From Camelus bactrianus (lineage: Eukaryota > Chordata > Mammalia > Artiodactyla > Camelidae), in contig NC_133548.1 in assembly GCF_048773025.1 (NCBI RefSeq), positions 35,092,001 through 35,156,000 on the forward strand: a DNA stretch of 64,000 bases, given 5' to 3'. This document shows positions 28,001 through 43,000 of this stretch, piece by piece. The notes under the pieces are model-generated. The model was given only the letters and a program-made list of their open reading frames with translations, ran no database searches and had not been told where the DNA came from. The first letter of the stretch is position 1; every line of letters starts with the position of its first letter. The translations under genes and the position numbers were made by a program.

Positions 28001-31000
28001 GGCAGTATACTGAGTTTTATCCATTTTATTTGTTTTTGGTAAGTATAAGAAGGCCCCTTAAAGTCATATTTCTTTAACTGTTAGAAGTCTATCAGGATTT
28101 CTTTTTTTTAAACTTTATTTATACATTTTTAATTAAAACAATAGGCATAAACCAAAAAGAAGGGGAAAAAAATCAGGATAAAGTGTCACTGCCATTTTGT
28201 TTGCAGGGAGGTATCAGGAAATGGAACAAATTACCAGGAAAACATTCTAAGATCATCCCAAAGCAGCTAGGTTACATGTTACATGTAAATGCCAAAATTC
28301 GATATTAGCCCACTTAATCTACAAATGAAAAAAGGGAGTCAAAGTTTATCCATTTAGTACAAGACTTTTTACATTAAATACACGGTGATTCATTTCTCAG
28401 AAAGTGATAGCAGTAACTCTTGGAAGAAAGAAGGCCGCATCGCACGATGACTAGAAAGGCTCCAGCGCAGCCCCGCAGCCGCGCTGCGCTCGTCTGTGCC
28501 GTGCGCTGCTTGGGGCGCTGCTCTACTCTGGGCGCTGTGCGTCTCAGCGGAACGCAGGACCGCACGTGGGCTTTAGAGAGGTAGCAATAGTTGTATTTTG
28601 GCTTTCATTCTAGATGCATAAGGTAGTTAAGGCGACAGTTCAAGCATGTTAAGTGAAGGTAGTTAAAATTTAATGATAATCAACACGCTTTCTTGCAAGC
28701 TACAAACACTGTATAATGCTTACCTGGAATGGAACCAGTGTTTCTTAATTGGTGTTTTACACACAGAACTAAAAAGAAAAGTAATCATTCTAAATGTACT
28801 ATGGTAACACGATAAAAATGCAGATATACCATAGAACTAAAGTAATGTGAACAGCACTACTTGATTCCTAAGATAAAGGTGATTGATTCTAACAAAAAAA
28901 CTGAGTCTGTATCAATCATCTTAATCACGGGGCTTGCAAAAGCATCAGGCTTCCAGTAAAGAAACTAGCCTACGACAGTCAGTAAATCTGTAAAACCAGG
29001 ATGAGGCTACAACTGTCTTGAAGTCTGAACAAGATATCAGATCAAACCGTAAGATTCCCAGCCCTACTGTAAGACAGAAGGTCCTCATGCAGCATGTGCT
29101 CTCTGGCTCCTAGAAAGCTTTGTGTGCATAATATGAAGTTAAGTTTCCAAGGAAGTAAACTGGAGAAGTTCAGCGAGCATCGCTGTGCGGTGACTCTTAC
29201 ACCTCAGGAATGGTGTGATCCATCAGGCTCTTCATGATGCTTGGGGCGATCCGTTTAATAATACGTTCAAAGATAAAAGCAGGCATGATTATAGCGGTAA
29301 CTACACTCCCAGCTGTTGACAGTATGCCTGCGATTTGAGAGTCCTTCAGTCCAATGACTTTCTGCCCGTTGACCTTGCAGATGTTGTGTTCTGTGAGAAG
29401 CCCGTTTCTGGCTGCAGAACTGTCTTTCACTATGGATATTATCTTCCCGTTTTTAAAGATAAAGCCGACATGTCTGATATTGTCCTTTTGCATGGTGATT
29501 GTTCATTTAAAGGGCCTGTCACAAATGGTCACGGTCACCTTCTCTCCAAAGGCCTGTTGGAGCACTTTGTGTGCCCTGTCGGAGCTCCAGCCCTCACAGT
29601 TCTCCCTGTTGATCTGGAGCACCTGGTCCCCGAATCTCAGACCAACCAGTGAGGCTGGGGAATTGTCCTGGACTAGCTGAACAAGTAAACCATTATCTGT
29701 TGATTTAAGACTGAGCCCAATTTTTCCATCTTGATCCTTATACAAAATGACTTCACGTATCTCTTGCTTAATTTCTGCTCTGTGGATTCCAACATCATTA
29801 CCAGTTATAGGAGCCACCATATATTTCATACTGGAAGGTCTTGCTACCATCTGCCCCTGAATTGGTGCTCCAGGGACCATGCCCATATTTGCACATATTT
29901 CTTCATTTAAACTCAGGCCCATGTACTGAGAGAGCTCAGGATACAGTTTAAGATAGAGATTTCCATCCTGAGATATGGGAGCCGAAGCCTCAAGACAAAA
30001 TTGCTGGGTTGGCAGGGTTTGCAGAAAAGGCAATTTGAGCCTGAATCACTTTGTCTACCTTCAGGTCTTCAAGACTTTTTTTTTTTAATTTTTTTTTGGA
30101 GGGGGAGGTAATTAGGTCTATTTATTTATTTTTAGAGGAGGTACTGGGGATTGAACCCAGGACCTTGTGCATGCTAAGCATGCGCTCTACCACTTGAGCT
30201 ACACCCTCCTCCACTTCAGATCTTCAAGAGATGGGTACAGAGACATTTTTGCAGGATTTTGCTAGCCGCAGCCTCCGGTCACTGGCTTGAACTTCCGAGA
30301 CCCCACTAACAGTATTTCTTTGTCTGTGAACTGTCTAGATAGAAAATTTTTCCCATTTTCCTTTTAAACATAAATATTTTTGTACAAAGTACAATATTCA
30401 AGTGGTGCAATAATATTCAAGTAGTGCAGTAGTAGTCATAGTAGCAGTAGTTGTGGTGGTAGCAGCAGTAAGTAACCTTTACTAAATGCTTACTAGGAGG
30501 TGGGCACTCGTCTAAATACTTGATTCATTTTTACAACAACCTTATGGCTTAGGTACTATCATTACTGTCATTTTACAGATGAAGAAACCAGGGCATAGGG
30601 AGGTTATCCAACTTGCCAAAGTCACACTATTAATAAAAGGAGCCAGGGTTTGAAGCTAGGCAATCTATTTACAGAGCTTGCATTCTAGATCCTTACTATC
30701 CAATGTATGGCATTGGCATTATCTGAGATCTTATGAGAAATACATAATATCAGGCCCTACTCCAGATCTAAGGAATTAAATCTATATTTTAACAAAATCC
30801 CAGGTGATCCATGTGCATCACTGATCTATTAAATGGTGATCCCTTAAAGCTTGAGAAGCTCTACTCTAAGCAACTATGTTACACGCCTCCTTGTGGTTGT
30901 AGTTGTTAGTGATAGACATTTAGGTTGTTTCTAGTCTTCTGAATATCTTTACACGTATTATTTTACATATGTACTAATAAACTTGTAGGATAATTTCTAC

Positions 31001-34000
31001 AAATGACGTTGATGGATTAAAGGATTTATTGTGTTTTTAAATTTGGATAGAAATTGTCACATTACCCCCTGTATCAATTGTACAAGCTTATTCTCATACC
31101 CACAGTGTATGAAAATACCTATTTTCCTGTACTGCTGTTATTAAACTTTGGGATCTTTGCATGTCTGATAAATGAAAAATGGTAACTCATAGTTTTCTCT
31201 GCATTTCTCTTATGAATGTGGTTAGCATTAATAAAATTAATAGGTGCAATATAGAGAGGACTGCTCTCTGCCAGCACTGCATCTCAGTAAATCCTCATGA
31301 CTCCATAAATAAGACCGAGTTCAGTGATTTGCCTGGTGTTACAGAGTTAGTAAGTAGTATAGCTGAGTTGTTTTCTTAACTTGTACACTTCCTGCTTCAT
31401 AGTCTAGTAGATCCCTGGGTGGTCTTGCCCCTGCACCCTAAGATAGGAGAGATGCTTATATCCCTTACTACTTTGGAAAAAGGACTTCCACAAAGGTAAA
31501 CCGACTCTTAGGAGTTTCCATCCTGTCGTTTATGATCAGCCCACCATGACATCCAGGGAGCCGTCTACAGGCATGTGGAATATTTTCTGTGAGATCTCTG
31601 GGGAGAGAGGTGCATGATAATTGGGTTTTATTTTAGCTCTATGACTATTATCTCTTTTTTCAAGGGAAACTTGGCATTAGTGTTGATTTTCATGCTAGAA
31701 ATGAGGTGCTAAAAGAAACCCAAAAAGTCACTCAATTCTTTCAGAATAGAAATTATGACCTAAAATGGAAATATAAACTCAAGAACAATAGCAAATGTAT
31801 TGAGTGCACCATATAATCTTTATTACTCATTATCCCCTCAAAACAAACCTGCAGTCTGTGACTTCTGACTTAAGCCCTGTTAGATCCCAGTTTTTAGTTA
31901 CACCTAAATGATCACATTATTCAAGTGCGTAATATTTTCTTGCTTTCATGTCTCTTTTACTGCTGTTGTGTTACTTTTCCTTTGTAAGACAGCACATGAG
32001 GCCTATGCATTCATTCTCGCTTAGCTCTCACTTCTGAATGAATTTAAACTGAGTAACTGGCCATGTCCAGTGTAATGCTGTTCTTTTTCTTATTGTACAG
32101 GGCATTGCAGACAAACTGGTCCTTTTAGACCTCTCAGAAGGGACTAAAGAAGGGATGATGGATCTTGACATCTTCAGCCTGCCTAATGTGGAGATCAGCA
32201 AAGGTCTGGTTATTCTGCTTTAAAGATTTTTGCCTTGTTTGCTCCTATATTTCAGTCCCAGAATTTTTTTGTAGACTTTATTTTTTAGAGCAGTTTTAGG
32301 CTCAGAGTAATATTGAGAAGAAGGTACAGAGATTTCCTGTTATCCCCTGCCCCGACCCATGCATAGCCTCTGCATTGTCCATATTCCCTACCTGAGTGGT
32401 ACAATTGATGTACCTACCAACATGATTATCATCCATAGTTTAGAGTTCACTCTTGGCTTTGTATATTCTATGGGTGTGACAAATCTATGACATGTATCTA
32501 CCATTATAGTGTCATACAGAGTAGTTTCTCTGCCCTAAAAATCCTTTTGCTCTGTCTAGAGTCCTAGAATTTTAATGCTGAAAGCACCGTAAAGATCATT
32601 TAGTCTACATCCCTCATTTTACATATTGGGAAACTAAGATTCATATAAATTAAAGGATCTACCCAAAGTCATGCAGAGACTGCAACTAATTATGTTAAAA
32701 AGAGTCAGATAAACAAATAACATTCAGATTGTTTACAAGGGTTTATTCTTGGTCCCTGGCTTATACCTTAGTATAAATTTGTTTTTTCTGATTGTTTCCT
32801 TTTTCATAACATACTGGTTAAGAACACTGATTTTAGAGTTAGATAGATGGAGGTTTGCACACTATCTCTGCTACATAATAGCTCTTACATTTGTCGGATT
32901 ATATAATTTCTCAAAGTTCAGTTTTATTATCTGTAAGGTGGGAATTAATACCTACCACTTGGTGTATAGCAGAGTGCTAAACCGAGATTTTTTTTAATTC
33001 AATTCACATTGCTTTCACTAAAAATATATTGTTAAAATAAGTTTTAATAAGAACAAAAAGGGGTTTTGTACCATTAATAAATACAATTTATAATGTTAAA
33101 TACAATTTATAATGTTAAAAAAGTAATTTTTATTTGACCTTTTAAATTTAAAAATGTGCATATAGTTAATAATTTACATAATATGTTAGTACAGATATGT
33201 ATATGTAGGTATAAATACCATATTTTGGGATGTAAGCTTAAAAATATTTTATTACCAGGATGCATGATCAAAAAAAATGCTGGAAGACCACTGAACTAGA
33301 GAGTTTAGTCTTCCAAAGCCAGGTTATAGCTAGAGTCAGGTTGTAATATGTATAGTTGCTTAGCTTTTCTTTGCCTTTCCTTACTCAGGTCTCCTGTATC
33401 CTTGACCACATTTTCCAAATAAAATGTCAAGACATACGGTTTCACAAACCTGTATATACTAAGAACCACAGTGGGTCAAAAAAGTTGAAATTATACCTAT
33501 TGGGTTTAAAAATTGGGTGTAATAATTCTGGCAAGCCTCTGGATCTCTGTAGGATACAATGGATTTATTTTCCTTCTCTGGAAAGGGTGCAATAGTTGCT
33601 TTAATGATCCTTTTGTAGGCCTCGTATAGAGGATCCCTTGGGGAGCTGGATATTCTCCTGTGCCTGTTATTTCCAGGTCCTGAAGTTCTTAAGGGACCTT
33701 TTAATTCTTGCAGATCACTCCAGGAGACTTTAGTACATGGACCCTAGGGGTTGTGAGGCTATTTAGGACCTGAGGAAATTGTTTCTTCCTATGTGTCTCA
33801 TTAACCATCAATGACTATTGTTTCAGATAATTGCAAGAATAGAATCCTTGGAGTAGGTGTATATGGCATGGTGCTTGCCACCAAGTAAGGTGTTTTGAAT
33901 GAATGAGCACTATATTGGGGCAGCTTTCACTTTCCCCTTGTTAACTTTGGTTGTACATTCCTGATAACACTTAATTACTATTACATGAAGTAATTTAAAA

Positions 34001-37000
34001 TATAATGTTAACGAACATCTCATAAATATGTTCTCTGATATGAAGAAGTACATGAATAATTTTGGGAAATTAAGCTCATTTGGAAATTTTAGTAATGCCC
34101 CGTCATGACAAGCATTGGTGATTGCAACTGACTGATCATCCTAGAGTTGTACTTTGTTCCATTTGGATTTTTAAAAAATAGCTACTCTAATACTTTGGGG
34201 AGGGATATACATATGTATATATAAGCCTGTAAATCTACATACTGTACATACATAAACAAACTGTGTGCATAGACTAAATCTGGAGAATACTAAGAAATTG
34301 TTAAGAGTAGTTGCCTCAGGAGTCAGATTGGCGAAACTGGTTCTGTACTTGTTTTTTGACTTAACATTTTTATCCCTTTTTTTATTGTGCTAAAATACAT
34401 ATAACATAAATTTACCATTAGTAACGTTTAATACATTCACAGTGTTTTGCAACTGGTACCACTATCTAGTTCCAGAACATTTTCATCACTCCAAAAGGAA
34501 GCCCTGTACACATCAAGCAGTCACTCCCCATTTTCCCCCTCCCCGGGCCCTGGCAGTCACTAACCTGCTCTATGGATTTGCCTCTTCATATATTTCATTT
34601 CAATGGAATTATACAGTGTGTGGCCGTTTGTGTCTGGCTTCTTGCACTTAGCATGATGTTTTCTAAGTTCATCCATATTGTAGCATGTATCAGTACGTCA
34701 GTCCTTTTTATGGCTGAATAACATTCTGAATTATGGATATGCCACATTTTATTTATCCATTTATCTATCAGTTGATGTACATTTGGATTGCATCTTTTTG
34801 CTATTGTGAGTAGTGCTGCCGTGAACATTTATGTACAAGTATCTGTTTGGACACCTCTTTTCAGTTCTTTTAAGTATGTGCCCAGAAGTGGAATTGCTAG
34901 GTCATATGACAATTCTGTGTTTAAGTTATTGATGAACTTACAGTATCCTTTTGGAGATCTTTATTAACAACACATAGAGATCTGAATAGCTCTGTGTATT
35001 TCTTTGAACAGCTTCATAATATTCCATCATATGGATATCTGTCTCCCATTGGTAGACATTTAGGGTTTTTTTTTTTTTTTTTTTATATTTTTGTGATTAC
35101 AAATAATGCTGCAGAGAACATTGTAATATGAAAATCTTTGTGTACTTCTCTACCTAATAGGAGAAAGTAGAATTACTGGGTCAAAAGGTATGTGTTTTTA
35201 AAATATATGTTAAATTATACCAATTTATACTCTCCCAACAGTATATGAGGGTTTTTGTTTTCTTTCTCCTGATTATTTTATTTTACATTAAACATAGCTA
35301 ATGGAATAATTACCCTATGATATTATTTTGATAATATCATTTCCTGGCTGAAGACACTATTATGTTGATCTCTTATCCCATAATAATAATAATAGATAAC
35401 AATTTTTTCAGGGAATGAGTAATATATGCTAGATAACTTACATATATTCACACTCCATTACTTCTCTACTTTATTTTATAGATGGCGTAGAGAGATTGTG
35501 GCTTTGGTCACACAGTAAGTGGCTGGGCTGGTGTTTCAAACCTGTTTGTAACCAATTTCTAATGATTCACTCCAGAAATAGTCTACGCATATACAAGCAT
35601 AAATCTTTCTGTATATGGGCATGTGTATGTGTGTACCTGGGGAAAAAAGTGTTCGATAGTTGCAAATTAAAAAATAAGTTGTTGTTGACATATGGAGCAA
35701 AGTAAATAGCCACTGGTTCTTAAAACATGGGTTATAGATTGATCACTTGTGTGAGAATCATCAGAGTGCTTTTTAAACTTGCGGAAGCCTGGTGTCCACT
35801 CCAGGGCTATGGAGAGATTAAAGGGTTGTGAGTAGGACTCGCACTTTTTTCTTGCACTTTTGAAATCATTTTAGACATCTGCTACTCTGTTTACTTGTGA
35901 GTCAGCCTTGAGAGTGAGGGCATTTCAGTCATTCAAAGTTGAGGAAGCTAAAGGGAGAAAAGAAAAGAGAAATGATCCTGGCAGCATAGGTTAGGACCAA
36001 ATTGTAGAGTCGTAAGTTCAACTGTTCACTGATGTTTAATAATATGGAGAAGCTACCTAATCCAGTTTTCTCAACTTTATGAGGGTGTGAGACTAAGTTT
36101 CTAAATATAGCATAGTGTGTAACAACACAGAAGCCAAACTGCCTAGGCTTGAATTCTGGCTCTGCTACTTACTAGCTTTATGACTTTGAGCAAGTTACTT
36201 AACTTCTCTGTGCCTCATATTACTCGTCTGTAAAATGGGGATGATATTAACCCCGTAGTGTGTTGTGGATTAGATTAAATGAGTAAATACATGTCAAGCT
36301 CTTAGAGCAGTACCTGACACATAGAAGTGGTATGGAAGTGTTTGCTGTTTATCTTTCAGTTCTAAAGTCTTCCAGTTCTTGAGGTTTTAACTCATCACCA
36401 GGCATCTACTCTGAACACTAGAACGTAAGAATTATTTAAGAGGACTCACAAAGAGCCATAATTAAAATCTGGGACTTCAGTTTTCGAATCTACCCCTACA
36501 ATTGTGTTAGATTATGAGCTAGAATTGGATAATACATTTCCCAGGGACACATTGCATAAGTGTTTCCTTCTGAAACTTGTTTAGAAAAATGGCCTTAGAG
36601 GCTTAATTAAGAGTATACACCCTGGAATCTACTCAGTCTCCCTGGGATGCTAATAATCATTTATACATGTTGAGTAAACTTAAAACATTCTAGTTACTTT
36701 ATTATTTTTTTTGTTGTTTCTGATGCTGATACTATCTGGCCACTGTTTTAGCATGTACTTACTGTAAAATACACTGTGTAATAGAAAGTAATGTAGCTGT
36801 AAAATAGCACATACGTGCTTGAGAACCAGAGGAGTGAACTCTTGAGAACAGCTTTTTCTAAGTAATAACAGTTGTTTACATTCAAGTCATGTTAGAAGAA
36901 CCTAAAACCAAGACACTGGGCTTCAGTATAAGAAAAAGTCAGTAAAAAATGAGTCAATACATTTTACCTTGATTTGAAGATTTTCAAATAACTTTTTTCC

Positions 37001-40000
37001 TCTTTGGAGTAGAATCCTTAGTAAATAGAACAGAAACAAACAGCTCTATGCTGCTTGAAGTGGTCAAAGTAAATAAACAGCCTGAAGCTGTGCCTGCTAG
37101 CCTTCTTTCTGTCCACTTACTCCCACTCCTCCCACATAGCCTTGGAGTCACTTTCAAGGAACTCTAGGACTCCTAAACTCACAGTTTAAAAATCAGTGAT
37201 GTAATTGATTATAGGTGTATTCTGCCTATAGCATATTATTTATTTTCCCTAAGAAAATGGTGAATTACATAAAAACCTAATTCCTTGTTTGTAGACTCTG
37301 GATCCTGTAATTTATTTTATTTTGTTTGCTCTCTTTCCTCTCTGGGGATGTGTTCTTGCTTTTAATCTTCCGGAGGCAAACCTCAGGAACTTTGTATATT
37401 TCCTATGGAGATAAGATTGATCTGGAGGCAGCTGTGCCTTAAAGCTCTCTAATTGTAGAGATGAAAAACCTGACTATCATGAACAAGAACTTGCTTTAAA
37501 CATTTATCTTGAGCTCAGACTGTTTCTTTTTATTCATTAGATTTGTCTGCCTCTGCTCATTCCAAGGTGGTGATCTTCACAGTCAACTCCTTGGGTAGTT
37601 CTCAGTCCTACCTTGATGTGGTGCAGAGCAATGTGGATATGTTCAGAGCCCTTGTCCCAGCTCTGGGACATTATAGTCAACACAGTGTCCTGCTTGTTGC
37701 ATCTCAACCAGGTACAAGGTTTTATTTTAAATTAATTTGATGGTCCAGTGCATCATTAGAATTGCTATTTCTTTAAAAGTCATAAAACTAGATTATAAAG
37801 GGACAGCTAAAGTATTCAGTTAAATTGCTCTTATAATGAACAATGCAGTATTTTCCATATCCTGTCAACCAGTTACTTCTCCTGACTAGCATTAACTAGA
37901 AGGTTACAAGTTACAATTTTTTGTGTAATATTATTATTGCATTCCAGGTTTTTAGTTATGCCTTTCTCAGTGTGAAAATGGTTAAACACCCGAGAGAGAT
38001 ACGATGGCTTATAGGAAAGATCTTTTATTACTCTGAAGTGTCAGAATGTTAGTGAGCATGCCAGAGTGCATTGTTAACATTTTGTATTTTACATTATTTT
38101 GAAATTGTTTTACTTAAAAAAGAAATTTTTCCAAAGAGCTAGGTGGTACTAGACTCAAATTGATGAACAGATTTTTTTAATGTTCCCAATATATATATGG
38201 AGTATAATACACATTTCACTTGTTTTTCTATAGTAATTAGTTGAAGGTCCCTTTAATTCCTGACAGCCTTTTGGCATTTAAAAAAAATAGTTGTAGTTTT
38301 ATTGATAATGCTGTACTGCATGGTGGTGGTATATTAATCAGTATTTTAATTTAAAGAGAGAAATTCTTTAAGAATTAAGCATAAGATAAATATAAAAGAG
38401 AACTTGATCAATGAAAAAAATTATTTTTTGGTTTTATATACCCAGCTTTCATCCTTCTTGCTTAACTACTCTAGGAAGTTATCTATTTTCCACTCTTAAA
38501 AATGTATATTTAACAACAAGGTTATGTAAAATCACATTGAAACCTGGTTAGTGTTCTCAATATACATTAAAAATATGTTATGCTTCATAATGCATTTAGG
38601 ACCTAAGAAGAGTATATACAAGTTCTAATATACTTGATGAAATAATAAATATTTCATTTAGGAACTAGGCTAGAAGTATATTTCTTTAAATATTTACATT
38701 TTTACCTTGTATGCAATATTTAGTGGAAATCATGACCTATGTGACATGGAAACTGAGTGCATTTCCTGCAAATCGTGTGATTGGAATTGGATGCGATCTG
38801 GATTCACAGAGGTTACAGTATATCATTACAAATGTTTTGAAGGCACAGACTTCAGGCAAAGAAGTATGGGTTATTGGTGAGCAGGGAGAAGACAGAGGTA
38901 AGAAACATATTTTTATTAGTTACACTAGTAACCTGAATCACCAGTGGCCATGATATGCATGATTCTGGGGACTCCAGAATTGTGGAGCGTAGTTGGCTTT
39001 TGTTCCACATCTGAGTGCCTTTTGTGGAACAGATCTTGTATTGTGAAGAAATTCTACAGACATGTCATTCTAATTGTACTTACTTTTCTATAAGTGAAAA
39101 GCAAGACCCTTTAGTTGGGTTTTATATTTTTATTTGTTTTTTAGCATTTTAAAATTGAATTTCAGCATCCAGGATCAATTTAAAAGTTTAATTTTCTGGA
39201 AAGCAACATTAAAAAAACCCTAAAGCATATACAGAATTCTTTCCTTTACCCTCTTCACCCTGCAACCTTGCTTACCTTTCCTAAGTTCAGACTTTCTCCC
39301 TAGGTACATCCCTATTTTTTAAACAGAATTTTCACTCTTTTTTCACGCTTATGGCCTTTTTTTCACCAGTTACTTGCTCTATGCTCTGTAACAAAAAGCA
39401 TTCACAAAATCTAGTTCCCTGAACTGGAAAGCCGCTTTTCCTATCCCAAAAGAATCCTTTCCCTATTTGATTCAAGAATTTCTTTCTTTTCTCCTTTATT
39501 GTTTCCCTCATGCTATAGTCAGGTTGGTTGGGTGATAAAAGTGCTGTTTATCCTAAGTTTGTTCATTTTTACTCATTTAAACAAGTATATGAGTGTCTAC
39601 TCTCTACTCACTACTCTATAAGACGTTAGTGTGATATAAAAGAGACACAGAGCATGGTCTCTTCTTTCATCATACTTAAAAATTACTTTAGAGCAGCAAG
39701 AAAAACATTTACAAGATATTCTGGCTAACAGTGAAAGAACAGGACACTATTTTACTAAGTGCTAAAATGAATATATTTTAAGCTTAACTGTTCTTAGACA
39801 CTTATGAGCGAGCATTTAGCATAGGTTGAAATGACTGGAGAAAATTCTATACAGGCCATCAATGAACTGGACTTTGGAAGAATGAATAGGATTTGAATAG
39901 ATAGCAAAGAGTGTGAAAGACATTCCCGGAGTGGGAGATGAGGCAAAGACACATGGTTAAGTATGGCATGTTCATCGGATTAAAAATCCAGACTGGTTGT

Positions 40001-43000
40001 TGCAGAGTTTCAACCAGATAAGCTTGGATAAAATCACATTTTGGAGATCCTTGAATATCTGATTGAAGATTTAGAAAGTGATTCTTAGGCAGAGGAGGGC
40101 TATTAAAGGTATTTGAGCAGGTGAATGATATGTTGAAAAGGTAATTTGGGGGAAATTAATCATTGCTTCCTCATTTGAAGTAAATTGAGCCAGTAGGTGC
40201 TGTGGGGCAGAGCACAATGTAGAAGAGAACTTCTCTGCCTGTGAGGAACTGGTCATTACCTGGAGAATTGGAGAAACATTATGCACATTAAAAGTTAAAG
40301 GAATCCAATCATAGTGCCACAAAGCAAATCACCTTCTCAAAACTATCAGAATTTAAAGCTTCCTATATGCTTTGATGCCATTAAAACAAGCAAAATATTA
40401 ACAGAGGTCATGTCTGGGTTAGGGGTGACTTTTAAAAATACGTACTTTTCTGTGTTTTCTAATGTCATTATGGATATATAGTATTCATATGATTTTTAGG
40501 AAAATTATTTTAATAAAATATAGTGGTATTTTAAATCTGTATAAATCTGCACTGGCTACCTAGAAAGTTCAGAGCTAGCAAGAGTCAGGCTATAGAATAA
40601 ACCTTTACAAAACCTGACAGTGTGATTCAAGCAGAAATATTTTCAGGCTCAAAATACTCCCTGATACTAAACACTAATCAATAGAACCAGGAAAGGGGAG
40701 CAAATAAGAAGTTGGAGCAGATGCGTTACGGTAACAAATGTCTGGGGATTCAAACAACCTCAGGACCCCAAATGTTACTCACTACTACCATTTGAGTTCT
40801 GGTCCATGTTGATCTCCTGCTTGTATGATTATTGCAAATCTCCTAGTTAATTTGTTCTTTTCCCTCTAGTCTACCCTGTAAATGGTGCCAAATTAACAAT
40901 GATAATAGCCAAAACTTAGTGTTTGCTGTATGTTTCACATACTGATTTAGTCTTCCTGAATCACATTCCTGTTTTCAAAACTTTCAGTCTTCCTCTGACC
41001 AAAAACTCTCACTGGCTTCCTCTAACCAAACCATTAAATTCCTTTGCTTGTCATTCAAGGAGACTCAAAATACAGTCCTAATCTTCCTCCCCAGTTATAG
41101 TGATGGAGGTAGTTATGTTATTAGAGAGCTGGAAGTGACCAAGGGATCATCAATTACATTTTGTTGTGACCTTCCCAAGAGCTTATAGCTTTTCAGGTCC
41201 TTTTAGAAGGACCCAGATCTCGTACCTGTTGGCCCTGCCCCCAGGTTTGCTTCAGCCATGAGGACCTTTGTCCATTGTATTTACCTTTCCCATAATCCCT
41301 TGTCCCCCTCTCTCAGCAAATTCAAATCTCATCCTTCCAGGTCTAGGTCAAGCCCCTCTTACTTACAGTATGATGCTTTTCCTGACCACATCATTCCACA
41401 GTGATTCTTTCATTTCTTTGAGCTAAAAGCTCTTGTTAGCTATATAGTAATTAATCATACATTGTCTCAAGATATTTATTCTTTTGTTATACTGCTGTTT
41501 ATTCTGATCCAATTTCAATTTTGTGTGTGTGCCTTCTTACTGAAAGTGTAAATTATTAAGCTGTTCTTTTAGTTGAAAAGTCATACATTTACATTGCAAA
41601 AGAATTAAATAGTACAAAAAGATATGTAGTGAAAAATGTCTCCCTTCTATGCAAGACGCCCAGTCCCTCTCTCTGGAAGCAATCACAGTTACCAGTTTCC
41701 TCTGCAGCCTTTCAGATATGTTTGGTGTATAGACAAGCACATGTATGAAATATAAATCATAATATAATTCTCCACCTTGTCCTTTTACTTATTAATATGA
41801 CTTGGAAATGACTGCATAATAACATATATATAGATCCCATTCATTCTTTTTAACCACTGAATATACCAATATTTGTTTAATCAGTCCTCCTAATAAGATA
41901 CAATTTTTGAATAATTAAGAACATTTTGAAATATGGTTGTATTAATATCTCAAATTGTAAAGAGAAAATAAGGGATGATGTGACTTGATAAATAAACTTA
42001 AGGCACTGTGCTGACTGCTGTTAGAGCTATGTAGATGAATAAGAACCTGACCCTGTCTTTAGGAAACTTAGAGTCAAAGATAGGAGACAATTATAATAAA
42101 AGGCAGTTTTGACTTGCTATGAGAGAGCCAAGAGAAATAGGATAAAAGCACAAGGAATGGAGATCTCAAGTAGGAACTAGAAATAGAGAGATTTAGATGC
42201 ATGTGAATTGTGTTCACTTGAACATACTATTATGTAATATTTGACATATAAAAGAATACATATAACATATATGTATGTTTTAAAGCATAATAGTGGAACA
42301 GACATTCATGAATCCACACTCAATTTAGAACATTACAAATACTATTGAAGCTACTCCCTCACCCAGCTCCCTGTCTCCCTTCTAGATACTGCTGTCATGT
42401 CACTTTTTATCCTGTCTTCTGCTTTGTTTCAAAGATTGTTATATCTACGGGATAGGTTTTCTCACCTTGGCCTTGAAGCCAGAGCTGGATTAGAGGCTCC
42501 CTCTGCTGGTTTCGTGTGTAGACACCTGCTGGTTATATTTGCTGCATAAGTGACAACACAGTAATAGCAATTAGAATTATTTTTTACTGAGTGCCTAGTT
42601 TGTGTATGAAATGCTTTGCATATCCATTTAAACTTTAAAAATGCCTCATGAGGGAGGTGGTGGTTTTCCAAGTCAGTAGATGAGGAAGCTTAAGACTCAA
42701 TGAGGTTAACTGATTTGTCTAAGTTCACACATCTAGTAAGGGCAGACCTGAAATTTGAACCTTGGTCTGATTCAAACCTGTGCCTTTCCTTGCTGTGACT
42801 TAATTAGATAATTTACTTAAGCATTTAGTACTCAGTAAGTGGTAGCTGTTGCTAAAGTGATCAATATGGCAAGATGGTGATGAATAGAAAATTGGCAAAG
42901 GGACATGGAAAAGTACACATTGAAATAAAGCAACATTAGGATTTAGAAACCGTTATAAGAATAGCAGATATGTAAGTAAACTTATTCTCTTCAGTTATTT

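Noticed and set aside
28374-28565. 63-residue minus-strand frame over the CpG patch
   Set aside because: It lies in the 3' UTR part of the SDCBP retrocopy. Arg/Ala-rich translation of a GC-rich segment, not a gene.
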